Shown piece by piece: positions 27,909 to 37,195 of a stretch of 64,000 bases of DNA. How positions within the stretch are numbered: the first letter of the stretch is position 1; each line of letters opens with the position of its first letter. Source of the stretch: Nocardia nova (lineage in GTDB: Bacteria; Actinomycetota; Actinomycetes; Mycobacteriales; Mycobacteriaceae); contig NZ_PSZE01000003.1 in assembly GCF_002933465.1 (NCBI RefSeq), positions 334,040 through 398,039 on the forward strand. The letters run 5' to 3'. A program made the position numbers and the translations under genes. The notes beneath the pieces are model-generated. The model was not told where the DNA came from and did no database searches. It saw nothing but the letters and a program-made list of their open reading frames with translations.

Positions 27909-28078
27909 ATACCCCCGCGCCCCCTTCTCGAACATCGGCGCCGACCGTGCGCCGAATGGATTATCACCGGCCGGAGCATCTCGCGCCATATCGGTCCCGC
28001 ACTGCTGCACAGCTCGGCGAAACCGACGCGCCGACCCGCCGAACGATGAGTGGACAGCGACAGCCGCGGCACCACCCC

Positions 28079-28864
28079 TCAGTACCCGTCGAAGCGGATA
28101 GCCTCCGGTGGTGTGCCGGTGTTGACCAGGCGTTCCAGCGTGGCTTGGGTCATTCCGGGCGAGCCGCACACCAGGACCTGGTGGTGCAGCAGCGGGCCCA
28201 TATCGCCCACCACATCGGCCAGCGTGCCCTCCATCATCTCGTCGAGATCGAATCCGACATCGACGCGGCAACTCTCGTACCACTGGTCGACCCAATTTGG
28301 GTCCTCGGCCTTCTCGACTACGGGAATCACTGTGAGCCAAGGCATTTCGCCAGCGAGCAGGTAGAGCATATCGGAGGCGTAGAGGTCGCGCGGGCTGCGT
28401 CCGCCGATGAACAGATGGGTGCGCGGCGGTTCCGGACGGCGGGACAGATCCAGCAGGAGCGAGCGCATCGGCGCCAAACCCGTTCCGCCGGCGATCATCA
28501 CGAGATCGGTGGTGTCGGGCTCGACACTCAGCCACCCGGCGGGAGCGCTGATCCGCCACTCGTCGCCGGGAGCCGTTTCGGTGACGATCGATCCGCTGCA
28601 CCATCCGCCCGGGACGGTGCGGACGTGGAATTCGAGCTTGCCGTCCAGCGAGGGCGGAAGCGCGGGCGACAACCGCCGTCGCATACCCGGATGCTGCGGA
28701 ATCTGGACCTCGACCGATTGGCCCGGTTCGAACGGGACGAATTCGCCGATCAACCGGACCACCGCGAGATCGTGGCGCAGCCGATGATGTCCGACGACGG
28801 TCGACGACCATTCCGTCGGCGCATCCAGCCGAATCTCCCCGGTCTCGTCCGGACCCAACGTCAC
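28079..28864 (-). CDS. Stand-alone ferredoxin reductase-type flavoprotein
   Basis: A 261-residue protein that matches only the reductase half of the flavohaemoglobins nearby: FAD site MRRRLSPALPPS, NAD site MIAGGTGLAPMRSLLLDLS, and the LVCGSPGMTQATLERL end. There is no globin domain. The GTG start at 28864 has AGGAGG five bases upstream; the frame extends to 28951 but without ribosome site. It lies 125 bases downstream of the flavohaemoglobin gene 28990-30147 and on the same strand. It may supply electrons to that protein or to another globin; that is inference. Confidence 0.8.
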   Translation of the reverse strand: MTLGPDETGEIRLDAPTEWSSTVVGHHRLRHDLAVVRLIGEFVPFEPGQSVEVQIPQHPGMRRRLSPALPPSLDGKLEFHVRTVPGGWCSGSIVTETAPGDEWRISAPAGWLSVEPDTTDLVMIAGGTGLAPMRSLLLDLSRRPEPPRTHLFIGGRSPRDLYASDMLYLLAGEMPWLTVIPVVEKAEDPNWVDQWYESCRVDVGFDLDEMMEGTLADVVGDMGPLLHHQVLVCGSPGMTQATLERLVNTGTPPEAIRFDGY

Positions 28865-28989
28865 CGTTCCTCCTGTGATCCGAGGGACGGCTGCCGCCCC
28901 CGAAAAGTCTTGTGCCGGGCGCAGTCCCGTGCGCTCACGCCCGCCCACCAAGGTACGCCGTGGACGCCCGGTTGCCTACCGATTGCCGC

Positions 28990-30147
28990 TCACACCGGGT
29001 CGGCGCTGATGATGTGTTCGGGCGTGCCCACCGCCAGCAGCGCGCGCTTGGTATCGGCGATCATCCGCGCCGATCCGGCGATCTGGATCTGCCGATCCGA
29101 CCACGAGCCGAAGCTGGCCACGACCGCGCCCAGATTGCCGATCAGCCGCCGATGCATGCCGTACGGCGGGTCCGCGGGCGGATGCGGATGCCACCACGGA
29201 TTCGAGTCGCTCTCACAGACCGGCACGACCGTCAGCCACGGATTGCTCAGCGACAGCTGCCACATGTTCTCCACGTCGTACAGATCGCACGGATAGCGGC
29301 CGCCGATAAAGAAGTGCACGCGCGGGTTCACGCCGCGCCGGCCCATCTCGATCAGCTGGGCCCGCAGCGGGGCGATTCCGGTACCGGAGCCGATCATCAG
29401 CACGTCGCGCTGGGATTCGGTGTCGATGTGCAGGCCGCCCAGCGGCCCGGCGATCAACCAGGTGTCGCCGACCTCGGTTTCGCCGACGATCGCGGGGCTG
29501 ACCCAGCCGGTGCGGATCTTGCGGACGTGGAACTCGATCTCGCCGTACGGGTTCGTGGGAATGGCCGGGGACAGATACCGCCACATCTTCGGCCGCTGCG
29601 GGATCGAGACCGGTACGTATTGCCCCGCCTGATAGGGGATCGGCTCGTCGGACTGCAGGCGCACGATCGCCAGGTCGTCGAGTACGCGCCGATGTCCGAC
29701 CACCGTCGCCTCCCAGTACGGTCGCGACGTGTCGGAATTGGCGCCGATGGCCATCGAGGCCGAGATCAGGATGGCGATATCGCGCCAGCCGTCCTCCAGA
29801 TCGGGTGTCCAGAGCGGACCGTTGTAGGTCACGAAGGCAGCGAGCAACGCGCGTCCGGCGGCATCGTAATGTGCCGCCTCGACACCGTATTTGCGGTGGT
29901 CGAGAGCCAACTGTTCGAGGAACCGCTGCGCGCGGTCCCAGTTCTCCAGATGATCCAGCACGAACTGGATGGCGGTGACAACCCGCTTGGGCTGCATATC
30001 CATCGTGTGCGGGAACAATTCGCGCAGGCGGGGAGCCTCCGCGAACAGGTGCCTGTAAAACGCGCCGACCAATCGTTCGGGCCCTTGCGGCGCCTCGACG
30101 ATCGACCGGAAGTTGGCGCGGACCAGCGCTGCCGAACGCGCATCCAC
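28990..30147 (-). CDS. Flavohaemoglobin-like oxidoreductase (second copy)
   Basis: A 385-residue paralogue of the protein at 21253-22422 with the same layout: globin (AFYRHLFAEAPRLRELFP; proximal-histidine region LALDHRKYGVEAAHY), FAD site MWRYLSPAIPTNPYG, NAD site IGSGTGIAPLRAQLIEMG and a final IQIAGSARMIADT. GTG 30147 is chosen because GGAGGAAAGGA lies upstream and globin similarity starts there; the frame runs to 30213. It is divergent from clpB and shares the 274-base space that contains a HAIR site, so HspR might also affect it. In M. tuberculosis the homologous gene (Rv0385) also neighbours clpB. Confidence 0.85.
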   Translation of the reverse strand: MDARSAALVRANFRSIVEAPQGPERLVGAFYRHLFAEAPRLRELFPHTMDMQPKRVVTAIQFVLDHLENWDRAQRFLEQLALDHRKYGVEAAHYDAAGRALLAAFVTYNGPLWTPDLEDGWRDIAILISASMAIGANSDTSRPYWEATVVGHRRVLDDLAIVRLQSDEPIPYQAGQYVPVSIPQRPKMWRYLSPAIPTNPYGEIEFHVRKIRTGWVSPAIVGETEVGDTWLIAGPLGGLHIDTESQRDVLMIGSGTGIAPLRAQLIEMGRRGVNPRVHFFIGGRYPCDLYDVENMWQLSLSNPWLTVVPVCESDSNPWWHPHPPADPPYGMHRRLIGNLGAVVASFGSWSDRQIQIAGSARMIADTKRALLAVGTPEHIISADPV

Positions 30148-30317
30148 GACGTCGAGTTTCCTTTCCTCCGGTGTGATCCGACAACAGCTGCCGTGTCGTC
30201 GGCCTCCGCGCACCAGTATCCCCGAAAAATCCGTGGTCGTGCGGTGACGAGCGGATCACTTTACCCAGATCCAACAAGGGTGAAACGATTGGCGGGAGAT
30301 TCCTGAAATATGTCAAA

Positions 30318-30338
30318 CTTGAGCGGAACAGACTCAAC
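30318..30338. promoter_or_regulatory. HAIR operator before clpB
   Basis: CTTGAGC (30318-30324), seven bases, ACTCAAC (30332-30338): one mismatch per arm from the HAIR consensus. It lies 84 bases before the clpB start and between clpB and the divergent flavohaemoglobin. clpB is a known HspR target in actinobacteria. Confidence 0.85.
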
Positions 30339-30421
30339 TCCTACCGCGTTGAACTGTCCAGAAGCGTCGGCCCGCCCGGACCCGACCGACAACAACGCGA
30401 GACGACCGTAGGAAGGTGATC

Positions 30422-32989
30422 GTGGACTCGTTCAACCCCACCACCAAGACTCAGGCTGCCCTGACGGCTGCCCTGCAGGCGGCTTCGGCCGCCGGAAATC
30501 CGGAGATTCGCCCGGCGCACTTGCTGGTGGCGCTGCTGGATCAAACCGACGGCATCGCCGCCCCGCTGCTCAAGGCTGTCGCGGTCGACCCGGCAACGGT
30601 GCGACGCGAGGCACAGGACATCGTCGACCGGCTGCCCCGCGCGACCGGCGCCACCACGCAACCGCAGCTCGGCCGGGAAGCGCTCGCCGCGCTCACCGCC
30701 GGCCAGCGCCTCGCCACCGAACTCGGCGACGAGTACGTCTCCACCGAGCATGTCGTGGTGGGTCTCGCCGAAGGCGACTCCGATGTCTCTCAGCTGCTGT
30801 TGAAGTACGGCGCCACCGCGGACGCGCTGCGGGAGGCATTCACGGCCGTCCGTGGCAACACCCGCGTGACCAGCGCCGACCCCGAGGGCACCTATCAGGC
30901 GCTGGAGAAGTACTCCACCGACCTGACCGCCGCCGCGCGCGAGGGCAAACTCGATCCGGTCATCGGCCGCGACACCGAGATCCGGCGCGTGGTGCAGGTG
31001 CTGAGCCGGCGCACCAAGAACAACCCGGTCCTCATCGGTGAGCCCGGTGTCGGTAAGACCGCCATCGTCGAGGGGCTGGCCCAGCGCATCGTCGCCGGGG
31101 ACGTTCCGGAATCGCTGCGCGGCAAGACGCTGGTCTCGCTCGACCTCGGTGCGATGGTGGCCGGTGCGAAGTACCGCGGTGAGTTCGAAGAACGGCTCAA
31201 GGCGGTGCTGGAGGAGATCAAATCCAGTGCCGGACAGATCATTACGTTCATCGACGAGCTGCACACCATCGTCGGCGCCGGCGCGACCGGCGAATCGGCG
31301 ATGGACGCCGGCAATATGATCAAGCCGATGCTGGCGCGCGGTGAACTGCGCCTGGTCGGTGCGACCACGCTCGACGAATATCGTCAGCACATCGAGAAGG
31401 ACGCCGCCCTGGAGCGCCGCTTCCAGCAGGTGCTGGTCGGCGAGCCGTCGGTGGAGGACACCATCGGCATCCTGCGCGGCCTCAAGGAGCGCTACGAGGT
31501 GCACCACGGTGTGCGGATCACCGACTCCGCACTGGTGGCCGCCGCGACCCTCAGCGATCGCTACATCACCTCGCGGTTCCTGCCCGACAAGGCGATCGAC
31601 CTGGTCGACGAGTCGGCCTCGCGGCTGCGCATGGAGATCGACTCGCGGCCGGTCGAGATCGACGAGGTCGAACGGGCGGTGCGCCGCCTCGAGATCGAGG
31701 AGGTCGCCCTTGCCAAGGAAACCGACGAGGCGTCCAAGCAGCGACTCGAGAAGTTGCGCCAGGAACTGGCCGACGACCGCGAGAAGCTGAACCAGCTGAT
31801 GGCGCGCTGGCAGAACGAGAAGCAGGCCATCGACTCGGTCCGCACCATCAAGGAGCAGCTGGAGTCGCTGCGCGGTGAATCCGAGCGCGCCGAACGCGAC
31901 GGTGATCTCGGCAAGGCCGCCGAACTGCGGTACGGCCGCATCCCGCAGCTCGAGAAGCAGCTCGCGGAGGCCGAGAAGAACGCAGGCAAGGCCGGCAGCG
32001 GCAGTCTCGAGGACGAGGTGATGCTCAAGGAGGAGGTCGGTCCGGACGACATCGCCGAAGTGGTCTCCTCGTGGACCGGCATCCCGGTCGGCCGCATGCT
32101 CGAGGGTGAAACCCAGAAGCTGCTGCGGATGGAGGAGGAACTCGGTCATCGGGTGGTCGGACAGGCCGAGGCCGTCACCGCGGTCTCCGACGCGGTGCGC
32201 CGCGCCCGGGCCGGGGTCGCCGACCCCAACCGGCCCACGGGCTCGTTCATGTTCGTCGGACCCACCGGTGTCGGTAAGACCGAGCTGGCGAAGGCCCTGG
32301 CGGATTTCCTGTTCGACGACGAGCGCGCCATGACCCGCATCGATATGAGCGAGTACTCCGAAAAGCATTCGGTGGCTCGCCTCGTCGGCGCCCCGCCCGG
32401 ATATGTCGGCTACGACCAGGGCGGCCAGCTCACCGAGGCGGTCCGGCGACGGCCGTACACGGTGGTGCTGTTCGACGAGATCGAGAAGGCGCATCCCGAC
32501 GTCTTCGACATCCTGCTGCAGGTACTGGACGAGGGGCGGCTCACCGACGGCCAAGGCCGCACGGTGGACTTCCGCAACACCATCCTCATCCTCACCTCGA
32601 ACCTGGGTGCCGGTGGCGACAAGGAGTTCGTGATGAACGCCGTGCGTTCGGCGTTCAAACCGGAATTCCTCAACCGCCTCGACGACGTGGTGATGTTCTC
32701 CACGCTCAACGAGGAGCAGCTCGAGAACATCGTCGACATCCAGTTGGCGCAGCTGCAGAAGCGGCTCTCGCAGCGGCGGCTGAAGCTGGACGTCAGCGAT
32801 TCGGCGCGGTTCTGGCTGGCCGTGCGCGGCTACGACCCGGTCTACGGCGCCCGGCCGCTGCGCCGGCTGATCCAGCAGGCCATCGGCGATTCGCTGGCCA
32901 AGGAACTGCTGGCCGGTGAGGTCACCGACGGCGACCTGGTGAAGGTCAACGTCGCACCCGACGGCGACGGGCTGATCGTCGGACGGTGA
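30422..32989 (+). CDS. clpB: ATP-dependent disaggregase ClpB
   Basis: An 855-residue Hsp100 protein, normal length for ClpB. The N-terminal Clp repeat domain (residues 1-145) leads to AAA-1 with Walker A GEPGVGKT near residue 200 and Walker [14 protein letters not shown] [14 protein letters not shown]. The M-domain coiled coil follows (about residues 405-525, [20 protein letters not shown]). AAA-2 has [19 protein letters not shown] near residue 615 and [18 protein letters not shown] 30422 is chosen since it keeps a usable ribosome site (AGGAAGG); GTG 30416 is too close to it. Works with DnaK-DnaJ-GrpE to dissolve protein aggregates, and shares HspR control. Confidence 0.97.
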   Translation: MDSFNPTTKTQAALTAALQAASAAGNPEIRPAHLLVALLDQTDGIAAPLLKAVAVDPATVRREAQDIVDRLPRATGATTQPQLGREALAALTAGQRLATELGDEYVSTEHVVVGLAEGDSDVSQLLLKYGATADALREAFTAVRGNTRVTSADPEGTYQALEKYSTDLTAAAREGKLDPVIGRDTEIRRVVQVLSRRTKNNPVLIGEPGVGKTAIVEGLAQRIVAGDVPESLRGKTLVSLDLGAMVAGAKYRGEFEERLKAVLEEIKSSAGQIITFIDELHTIVGAGATGESAMDAGNMIKPMLARGELRLVGATTLDEYRQHIEKDAALERRFQQVLVGEPSVEDTIGILRGLKERYEVHHGVRITDSALVAAATLSDRYITSRFLPDKAIDLVDESASRLRMEIDSRPVEIDEVERAVRRLEIEEVALAKETDEASKQRLEKLRQELADDREKLNQLMARWQNEKQAIDSVRTIKEQLESLRGESERAERDGDLGKAAELRYGRIPQLEKQLAEAEKNAGKAGSGSLEDEVMLKEEVGPDDIAEVVSSWTGIPVGRMLEGETQKLLRMEEELGHRVVGQAEAVTAVSDAVRRARAGVADPNRPTGSFMFVGPTGVGKTELAKALADFLFDDERAMTRIDMSEYSEKHSVARLVGAPPGYVGYDQGGQLTEAVRRRPYTVVLFDEIEKAHPDVFDILLQVLDEGRLTDGQGRTVDFRNTILILTSNLGAGGDKEFVMNAVRSAFKPEFLNRLDDVVMFSTLNEEQLENIVDIQLAQLQKRLSQRRLKLDVSDSARFWLAVRGYDPVYGARPLRRLIQQAIGDSLAKELLAGEVTDGDLVKVNVAPDGDGLIVGR

Positions 32990-33004
32990 CGACCGAGCCG
33001 TCCG

Positions 33005-33043
33005 GGGCTCGACTATCGGGCTCGACTATCGGGCTCGATTTTC
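33005..33043. repeat. 13-bp tandem repeat, three copies, after clpB
   Basis: GGGCTCGACTATC at 33005-33017 and 33018-33030, then GGGCTCGATTTTC at 33031-33043. It lies directly before the clpB terminator hairpin. Confidence 0.85.
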
Positions 33044-33044
33044 C

Positions 33045-33079
33045 GGGCGCGGTGTGTGAGTGAATCGCACACCGCGCCC
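33045..33079 (+). terminator. clpB terminator hairpin
   Basis: GGGCGCGGTGTG (33045-33056) pairs perfectly with CACACCGCGCCC (33068-33079) across an 11-base loop. There is no T-run. The 12-pair GC stem makes it a strong terminator candidate. Confidence 0.75.
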
Positions 33080-33114
33080 CGGCGTATCCGCCGGATTCCG
33101 CCCGCCCCGATTCC

Positions 33115-33191
33115 GAGGTTGTCGCGGGGTTGTCGCGGGGTTGTCGCGAGGTTGTCGCGAGGTTGTCGCGAGGTTGTCGCGGGGTTGCCGC
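33115..33191. repeat. 11-bp tandem repeat, six full copies plus partial
   Basis: The unit GTCGCGGGGTT or GTCGCGAGGTT repeats without spacers from 33121 to 33186, preceded by GAGGTT and followed by a degenerate GCCGC. The period is not a multiple of three and the block lies outside genes, 40-110 bases before a -10 box at 33221. It is a minisatellite, not a CRISPR array, as there are no spacers. Confidence 0.9.
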
Positions 33192-33220
33192 ACTTCGCTG
33201 ATGCAACGCCGATCTGCACC

Positions 33221-33226
33221 TACCCT
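33221..33226 (+). promoter_or_regulatory. -10 box for leaderless DUF5666-type gene
   Basis: TACCCT, seven bases before ATG 33234, consistent with a transcript that begins at the start codon. Confidence 0.5.
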
Positions 33227-33233
33227 GGTGAGC

Positions 33234-34118
33234 ATGACGAATCCGAGCGACCCGTGGGCGCAGCGTCCGGATTCACCCGATACGCCGACCGAGAAGCTCG
33301 GCGCGTCGGGCCGGCATCCGGACGACGGCGCTACCCACACGACGGAATACTCGGAAGCGTACGGTCAGAGCCCTGAGCCGTACGAGAGCACTCGTCCCTA
33401 CGGACATCCCGGGCCCTACGAACACACCGCGCCCTACGAATTCCCGTCCCATCCCGAATATCAGGGCCGGTACTTCGAACAAGCGCCCGGCCCGAACGCG
33501 ACCCGCGAACTTCCGCCCTATGACAGCCAATGGGGCGGCTACGAATCCGGGTACAGCGAACCCGGTGAATATCCCCCTTACGGTTCCGGCGCACCCGGCG
33601 GCACCGGCCCGCAGGGAGCGGTCGGGCCGACCGGACTGCCCGTCGAACCGCCGCGCCGCCGCCGCACCGGCCTGTGGATCGCGCTGACCGCGGCCGTCTT
33701 CGTCCTGGTGGTCCTCGGCGGCATCGCCGCGGGCCTGCTGCTCGCCGGCAACGACTCCTCGTCCTCCGATGCGGCCGCTACCGGCCGGCCCGCGCCGACG
33801 CGCGTACCGGTCGTCCCGCCGAACCCGTCCGGCGGCGCGCAACCCAGCCTTCCGCAGCTACCGGGCCTCGGCGACATCGACGGTCTCGGGGCGACCATGG
33901 GGACGGTGAACAGCAACGACGGGACGACCATCATGCTGCAGTCGCTGCTGGGCAACTCGGTCACCGTGCACACGGATGCGCAGACCCAGGTGATCTCGAT
34001 GGGATCCGGGAAGGTGTCCGATTTGAAAGAGGGCGACATGGTGGTCGTGCAGGGGGACAAGAACCCGGACGGGTCCATCAAGGCGAAGATCATCATCAGC
34101 ACCCAGCTGCCGAGGTAG
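33234..34118 (+). CDS. Membrane protein with DUF5666-like outer domain
   Basis: A 294-residue protein. Residues 1-140 are hydrophilic, Pro/Tyr/Gly-rich and cytosolic (repeated PYE, GPYEHTAPYEFPSHPEY). A basic stop (PPRRRRTG) precedes one membrane helix (LWIALTAAVFVLVVLGGIAA, about residues 145-165). The outer part ends in a small beta-domain (MGTVNSNDGTTIMLQSLLGN, then TQVISMGSGKVSDLKEGDMV and VVQGDKNPDGSIKAKII), which matches DUF5666. ATG 33234 is supported by a -10 box seven bases upstream. Role unknown; the domain resembles an OB-type fold used in envelope proteins. Confidence 0.75.
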   Translation: MTNPSDPWAQRPDSPDTPTEKLGASGRHPDDGATHTTEYSEAYGQSPEPYESTRPYGHPGPYEHTAPYEFPSHPEYQGRYFEQAPGPNATRELPPYDSQWGGYESGYSEPGEYPPYGSGAPGGTGPQGAVGPTGLPVEPPRRRRTGLWIALTAAVFVLVVLGGIAAGLLLAGNDSSSSDAAATGRPAPTRVPVVPPNPSGGAQPSLPQLPGLGDIDGLGATMGTVNSNDGTTIMLQSLLGNSVTVHTDAQTQVISMGSGKVSDLKEGDMVVVQGDKNPDGSIKAKIIISTQLPR

Positions 34119-34239
34119 TCGCCGCCGCATCGCCGCGGCGGGTTGCGTCGTCACTGCCGCGCCCGCTCGGGGGTGTGACGTCGGCAGGCAGGCGCGAACC
34201 GCGGGACGAACGAGCGCGAGCAATTGCACCCGAACCCAC

Positions 34240-34245
34240 TAGACT
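34240..34245 (+). promoter_or_regulatory. -10 box for leaderless membrane protein gene
   Basis: TAGACT, eight bases before ATG 34254, which supports that start over the upstream ATG at 34224. Confidence 0.45.
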
Positions 34246-34253
34246 CAGGTGCG

Positions 34254-35684
34254 ATGACAGCAGCAATCTGGTTCGGCCTCGCGGCGATCGCACTGGTAGG
34301 TGCGATCGTACTGCTGTATTTCGATCGCGTGCAGCGGCAGCGGACCGGACACGTACGGCAGGTCTGGGCCAAATCCCAGGGATACACCTACGTTTCGGTC
34401 GAACCGTCGCTGGCATCGACATGGCGGCGGGGCGCGATGGCCAAACTAGGGTATCTGTCCCCGATCGATGTGGTTTCCGGTAATCGCAAGGGCGAGAAGT
34501 TCGTTCTGTTCGATCTGGAGGATGCCGCGACGTTGGTCGCCGTGCGCCGCCAGATCGGCTCGGACATCGATATCGACCTGCGCCTCAAGACCGCCTCCCC
34601 GCCCAAGGACGCCGATCTGGAACTGCTCGGTGCGATCGGCGACCGCGTGGTCTTCGCGACCAATCCGGACGTCGCTCGCCACGCCGTCGACCAGCGGATG
34701 GTCCACTTCATCGAAACGCTGCCCCACACCGTGCAGCAGTTGTGGAGTGAGGGCAACTGGACGCTGGGCATGTTGCCGGTCGGCACCGCGGCCAAGGATT
34801 GGGAGGCCGCGATCGATGCCGTGCTGCGGCTCTCGGGTCTGCTGCATGTGCTGCCGCCGGTGGCCGGAGGCGACCGCGGCCGGCTGGAATCCGATCAGCA
34901 CGATCCCGGTCGTCCTCGCCCGGCTACCGACGACGAAACCGGTGAAGCCGCCCAGGGCTACCGCGATCAGGACTACGGGGACCAGAGCTACGGGGACCAG
35001 GACTACGGGGACCAGAGCTATGGGGACCAGGACTACGGGGACCAGGACTACCCGGACCGGAGCTACGACGACCGGGCCGACCGGGGCTACCGCGATCAGG
35101 ATTACGACGACCGGTTCGAGCGCTTCGACGACGACGAATTCGACGACGAGTTCGACGGCGAATTCGACGACGAATTCGACGACGAGCACGGTCGAGACGA
35201 CCGGAGCGACGACGACCACGATGTCCGCGACGAGCGGGCATCCGGTCCCCGGGACGGCGAAGGGCACGGCGGCCGGAGCCGGTTCGCACACGAGGACGTG
35301 GACGGCAGCGACCGCGGAAGCATCGCTCGCGGCGGCACCGAAGCACCGGCCGGCCCCCGCCCCGGCGACGCCCGTAACTCCGGCGAACGCCCGGCATCCG
35401 ATTCGGTGGAGCGGGAGTCCGGCGTGATCGCCCCGCCGGTCGGTGATCTCGCGGGCGAGGCCGAGCAGCAGCCGCCGCGCCGCCCGGCGCTCGCGGTGGT
35501 ACCGGACCCCCGCAACCGGGTCCGCCGTAACTGGCCGCCCGCCGAGGAATTCTTCGAGGGCGAGGAAAACGATTCGGCCGCAGAGGATTTCGACGAACAG
35601 CAGGCCGAGAGCGAGCTGCCGCAGCGGCCGGGCGGTCCGTTCCATCCGGGGTTCCGTCCCTATCAGGGCCCCGCACCGCGGTGA
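34254..35684 (+). CDS. Membrane-anchored protein with acidic Gly-Asp-Gln-Tyr repeat tail
   Basis: A 476-residue protein. An N-terminal membrane helix (MTAAIWFGLAAIALVGAIVL) is followed by a conserved-looking domain of about 200 residues (WAKSQGYTYVSVEPSLASTW; VVFATNPDVARHAVDQRM; LWSEGNWTLGMLPVG). Then comes a repetitive tail: about six copies of GDQDY/GDQSY (near residues 240-270), an Asp/Glu/Phe block (FDDDEFDDEFDGEFDDE) and a charged end. Start ATG 34254 is supported by TAGACT upstream. By position it corresponds to the secreted or membrane protein between clpB and pyrE in mycobacteria (Rv0383c). Function unknown. The repeat is probably variable between strains. Confidence 0.75.
   Translation: MTAAIWFGLAAIALVGAIVLLYFDRVQRQRTGHVRQVWAKSQGYTYVSVEPSLASTWRRGAMAKLGYLSPIDVVSGNRKGEKFVLFDLEDAATLVAVRRQIGSDIDIDLRLKTASPPKDADLELLGAIGDRVVFATNPDVARHAVDQRMVHFIETLPHTVQQLWSEGNWTLGMLPVGTAAKDWEAAIDAVLRLSGLLHVLPPVAGGDRGRLESDQHDPGRPRPATDDETGEAAQGYRDQDYGDQSYGDQDYGDQSYGDQDYGDQDYPDRSYDDRADRGYRDQDYDDRFERFDDDEFDDEFDGEFDDEFDDEHGRDDRSDDDHDVRDERASGPRDGEGHGGRSRFAHEDVDGSDRGSIARGGTEAPAGPRPGDARNSGERPASDSVERESGVIAPPVGDLAGEAEQQPPRRPALAVVPDPRNRVRRNWPPAEEFFEGEENDSAAEDFDEQQAESELPQRPGGPFHPGFRPYQGPAPR
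34969..35056. repeat. 15-bp coding tandem repeat (GDQDY/GDQSY)
   Basis: Units of the form GGGGACCAGGACTAC or GGGGACCAGAGCTAC repeat five to six times in frame, giving GDQDY and GDQSY pentapeptides. Alternation of D and S in the fourth position suggests duplication of a ten-residue pair. Confidence 0.85.
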
Positions 35685-35753
35685 CCGGTCCGGTTCGCGA
35701 ACCGGTGTCCGGGCACCGGGATTATCCGCCCGACACTAGGTGGTTGACGACCC

Positions 35754-36575
35754 ATGACCGATAGCCCCGCACACCCGGGGGCCGCACGCCTCCCCGGTGC
35801 CACCCGTCCGGTCGCCCTGGTGACCGGACCAACCTCCGGCATCGGCCAGGGCTACGCCACCCGGCTGGCCTCCCTCGGCTACGACCTCGTGCTGGTGGCG
35901 CGCGACGAGCAACGCCTGACCGCCCTCGCCGCGGAATTGCGGCACCGCTTCGATACCCGCAGCGAGATCCTGGCCGCGGACTTGGCGCGCGAGCAGGACC
36001 GCGACACCGTCGCCGAGCGGCTCGGCGAGGGCGTGGACTTCCTGGTCAACAATGCCGGATTCGGTATCTCGGGTGAGTTCTGGACCGTGGAACCGCGGCA
36101 ATTGCAGGCCCAATTGGATGTCAATGTCACCGCGGTGCTGCAATTGACGCGTGCCGCACTGCCGCCGATGATCGCCGCCGCCAAGGGTTCGGTGGTCAAT
36201 GTCGCCAGTGTGGCCGGGCTGGTACCGGGCCGCGGCTCGACCTATTCGGCCTCCAAGGCCTACGTCATATCCTTGACCGAGGGTCTGGCCGGCGGACTGG
36301 CCGGGACCGGGGTCCGGGTGCAGGCGCTGTGCCCGGGATTCGTGCACACGGAATTTCACGAGCGCGCCGGAATCGAGATGTCGTCGCTACCGAAGCCCCT
36401 GTGGCTCGAGGTCGATCAGGTGGTGTCCGGTTCGCTGCAGGATTTGGAGAAGAATCGGGTGATCAGTGTGCCCGGGGTGCAGTACAAGGCGCTCACCACC
36501 GTCGCCGGGCTTATCCCGCGGAATCTGGTGACCCGGCTCAACCGAGGCATGTTCAACGCACGGGGAAGGACATAA
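35754..36575 (+). CDS. Short-chain dehydrogenase/reductase
   Basis: A 273-residue classical-type SDR. The cofactor motif is VTGPTSGIGQG (residues 23-33), NNAG is present (FLVNNAGFGISG), and the catalytic Ser and YxxxK are in VVNVASVAGL and YSASKAYVISL. An Arg after the second strand (VLVARDEQRL) suggests NADP preference. The C-terminal FVHTEFHERAG and a hydrophobic end (LTTVAGLIPRNLVTRLN) resemble SDRs acting on lipids. It is followed six bases later by pyrE, so they are co-transcribed, although the link in function is unclear. Substrate unknown. Confidence 0.85.
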   Translation: MTDSPAHPGAARLPGATRPVALVTGPTSGIGQGYATRLASLGYDLVLVARDEQRLTALAAELRHRFDTRSEILAADLAREQDRDTVAERLGEGVDFLVNNAGFGISGEFWTVEPRQLQAQLDVNVTAVLQLTRAALPPMIAAAKGSVVNVASVAGLVPGRGSTYSASKAYVISLTEGLAGGLAGTGVRVQALCPGFVHTEFHERAGIEMSSLPKPLWLEVDQVVSGSLQDLEKNRVISVPGVQYKALTTVAGLIPRNLVTRLNRGMFNARGRT

Positions 36576-36580
36576 CCCAC

Positions 36581-37126
36581 ATGATCGAATCCACCACCGA
36601 CCGCGACAGATTGGCCGAGCTGGTCCGGGAACTCGCCGTCGTGCACGGCCGGGTGACCCTGTCCTCCGGTAAGGAGGCCGACTACTACGTCGATCTGCGC
36701 CGGGCGACCCTGCACCATCAGGCGGCGCCGCTGATCGGCACCCTGCTACGAGAGCTGGTGTCGGACTGGGAATTCGACGCCGTCGGCGGGCTCACCATGG
36801 GTGCGGATCCGGTGGCGCTGGCGATGCTGCACGCCCCCGGCCGCCCGCTGGACGCGTTCGTGGTGCGCAAGGCCGCCAAGACGCACGGTATGCAGCGCCA
36901 GATCGAGGGGCCGGAGATCTCCGGTAAGCGCGTGCTCGTCGTCGAGGACACCACGACCACCGGCAATTCGCCGCTGACCGCGGTCCGGGCTCTGCGCGAG
37001 GCCGGCGCGACCGTGGTCGGCGTCGCCACCGTGGTCGATCGCGAGACCGGGGCCGACCAGGTGATTGCCGAGGAGGGGCTGGAGTACCGTTCCATTCTGG
37101 GCCTGAAGGATCTGGCTCTGGGGTGA
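36581..37126 (+). CDS. pyrE: Orotate phosphoribosyltransferase PyrE
   Basis: A 181-residue enzyme that makes orotidine 5'-phosphate from orotate and PRPP, in pyrimidine synthesis. The PRPP loop VLVVEDTTTTGNSPLTAV (about residues 122-139) and the catalytic-loop segment FVVRKAAKTHGMQRQIEG are intact. ATG 36581 follows GGGGAAGGA. It is five bases downstream of the SDR gene. The next gene is transcribed from its own region. Confidence 0.95.
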   Translation: MIESTTDRDRLAELVRELAVVHGRVTLSSGKEADYYVDLRRATLHHQAAPLIGTLLRELVSDWEFDAVGGLTMGADPVALAMLHAPGRPLDAFVVRKAAKTHGMQRQIEGPEISGKRVLVVEDTTTTGNSPLTAVRALREAGATVVGVATVVDRETGADQVIAEEGLEYRSILGLKDLALG

Positions 37127-37195
37127 CATTCGAGCCTGGGCTAGCCTGGACGCTGGTCTTATGTACGACAGCGTGAAGGGTCGAGTGAGTCTCCT

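Noticed and set aside
30341..32554. 737-codon minus-strand frame over clpB
   Set aside because: Antisense shadow, as for the other chaperones; no start signal.
33115..33191. CRISPR-like array
   Set aside because: Repeats are 11 bases with no spacers, and no cas genes are in the window.
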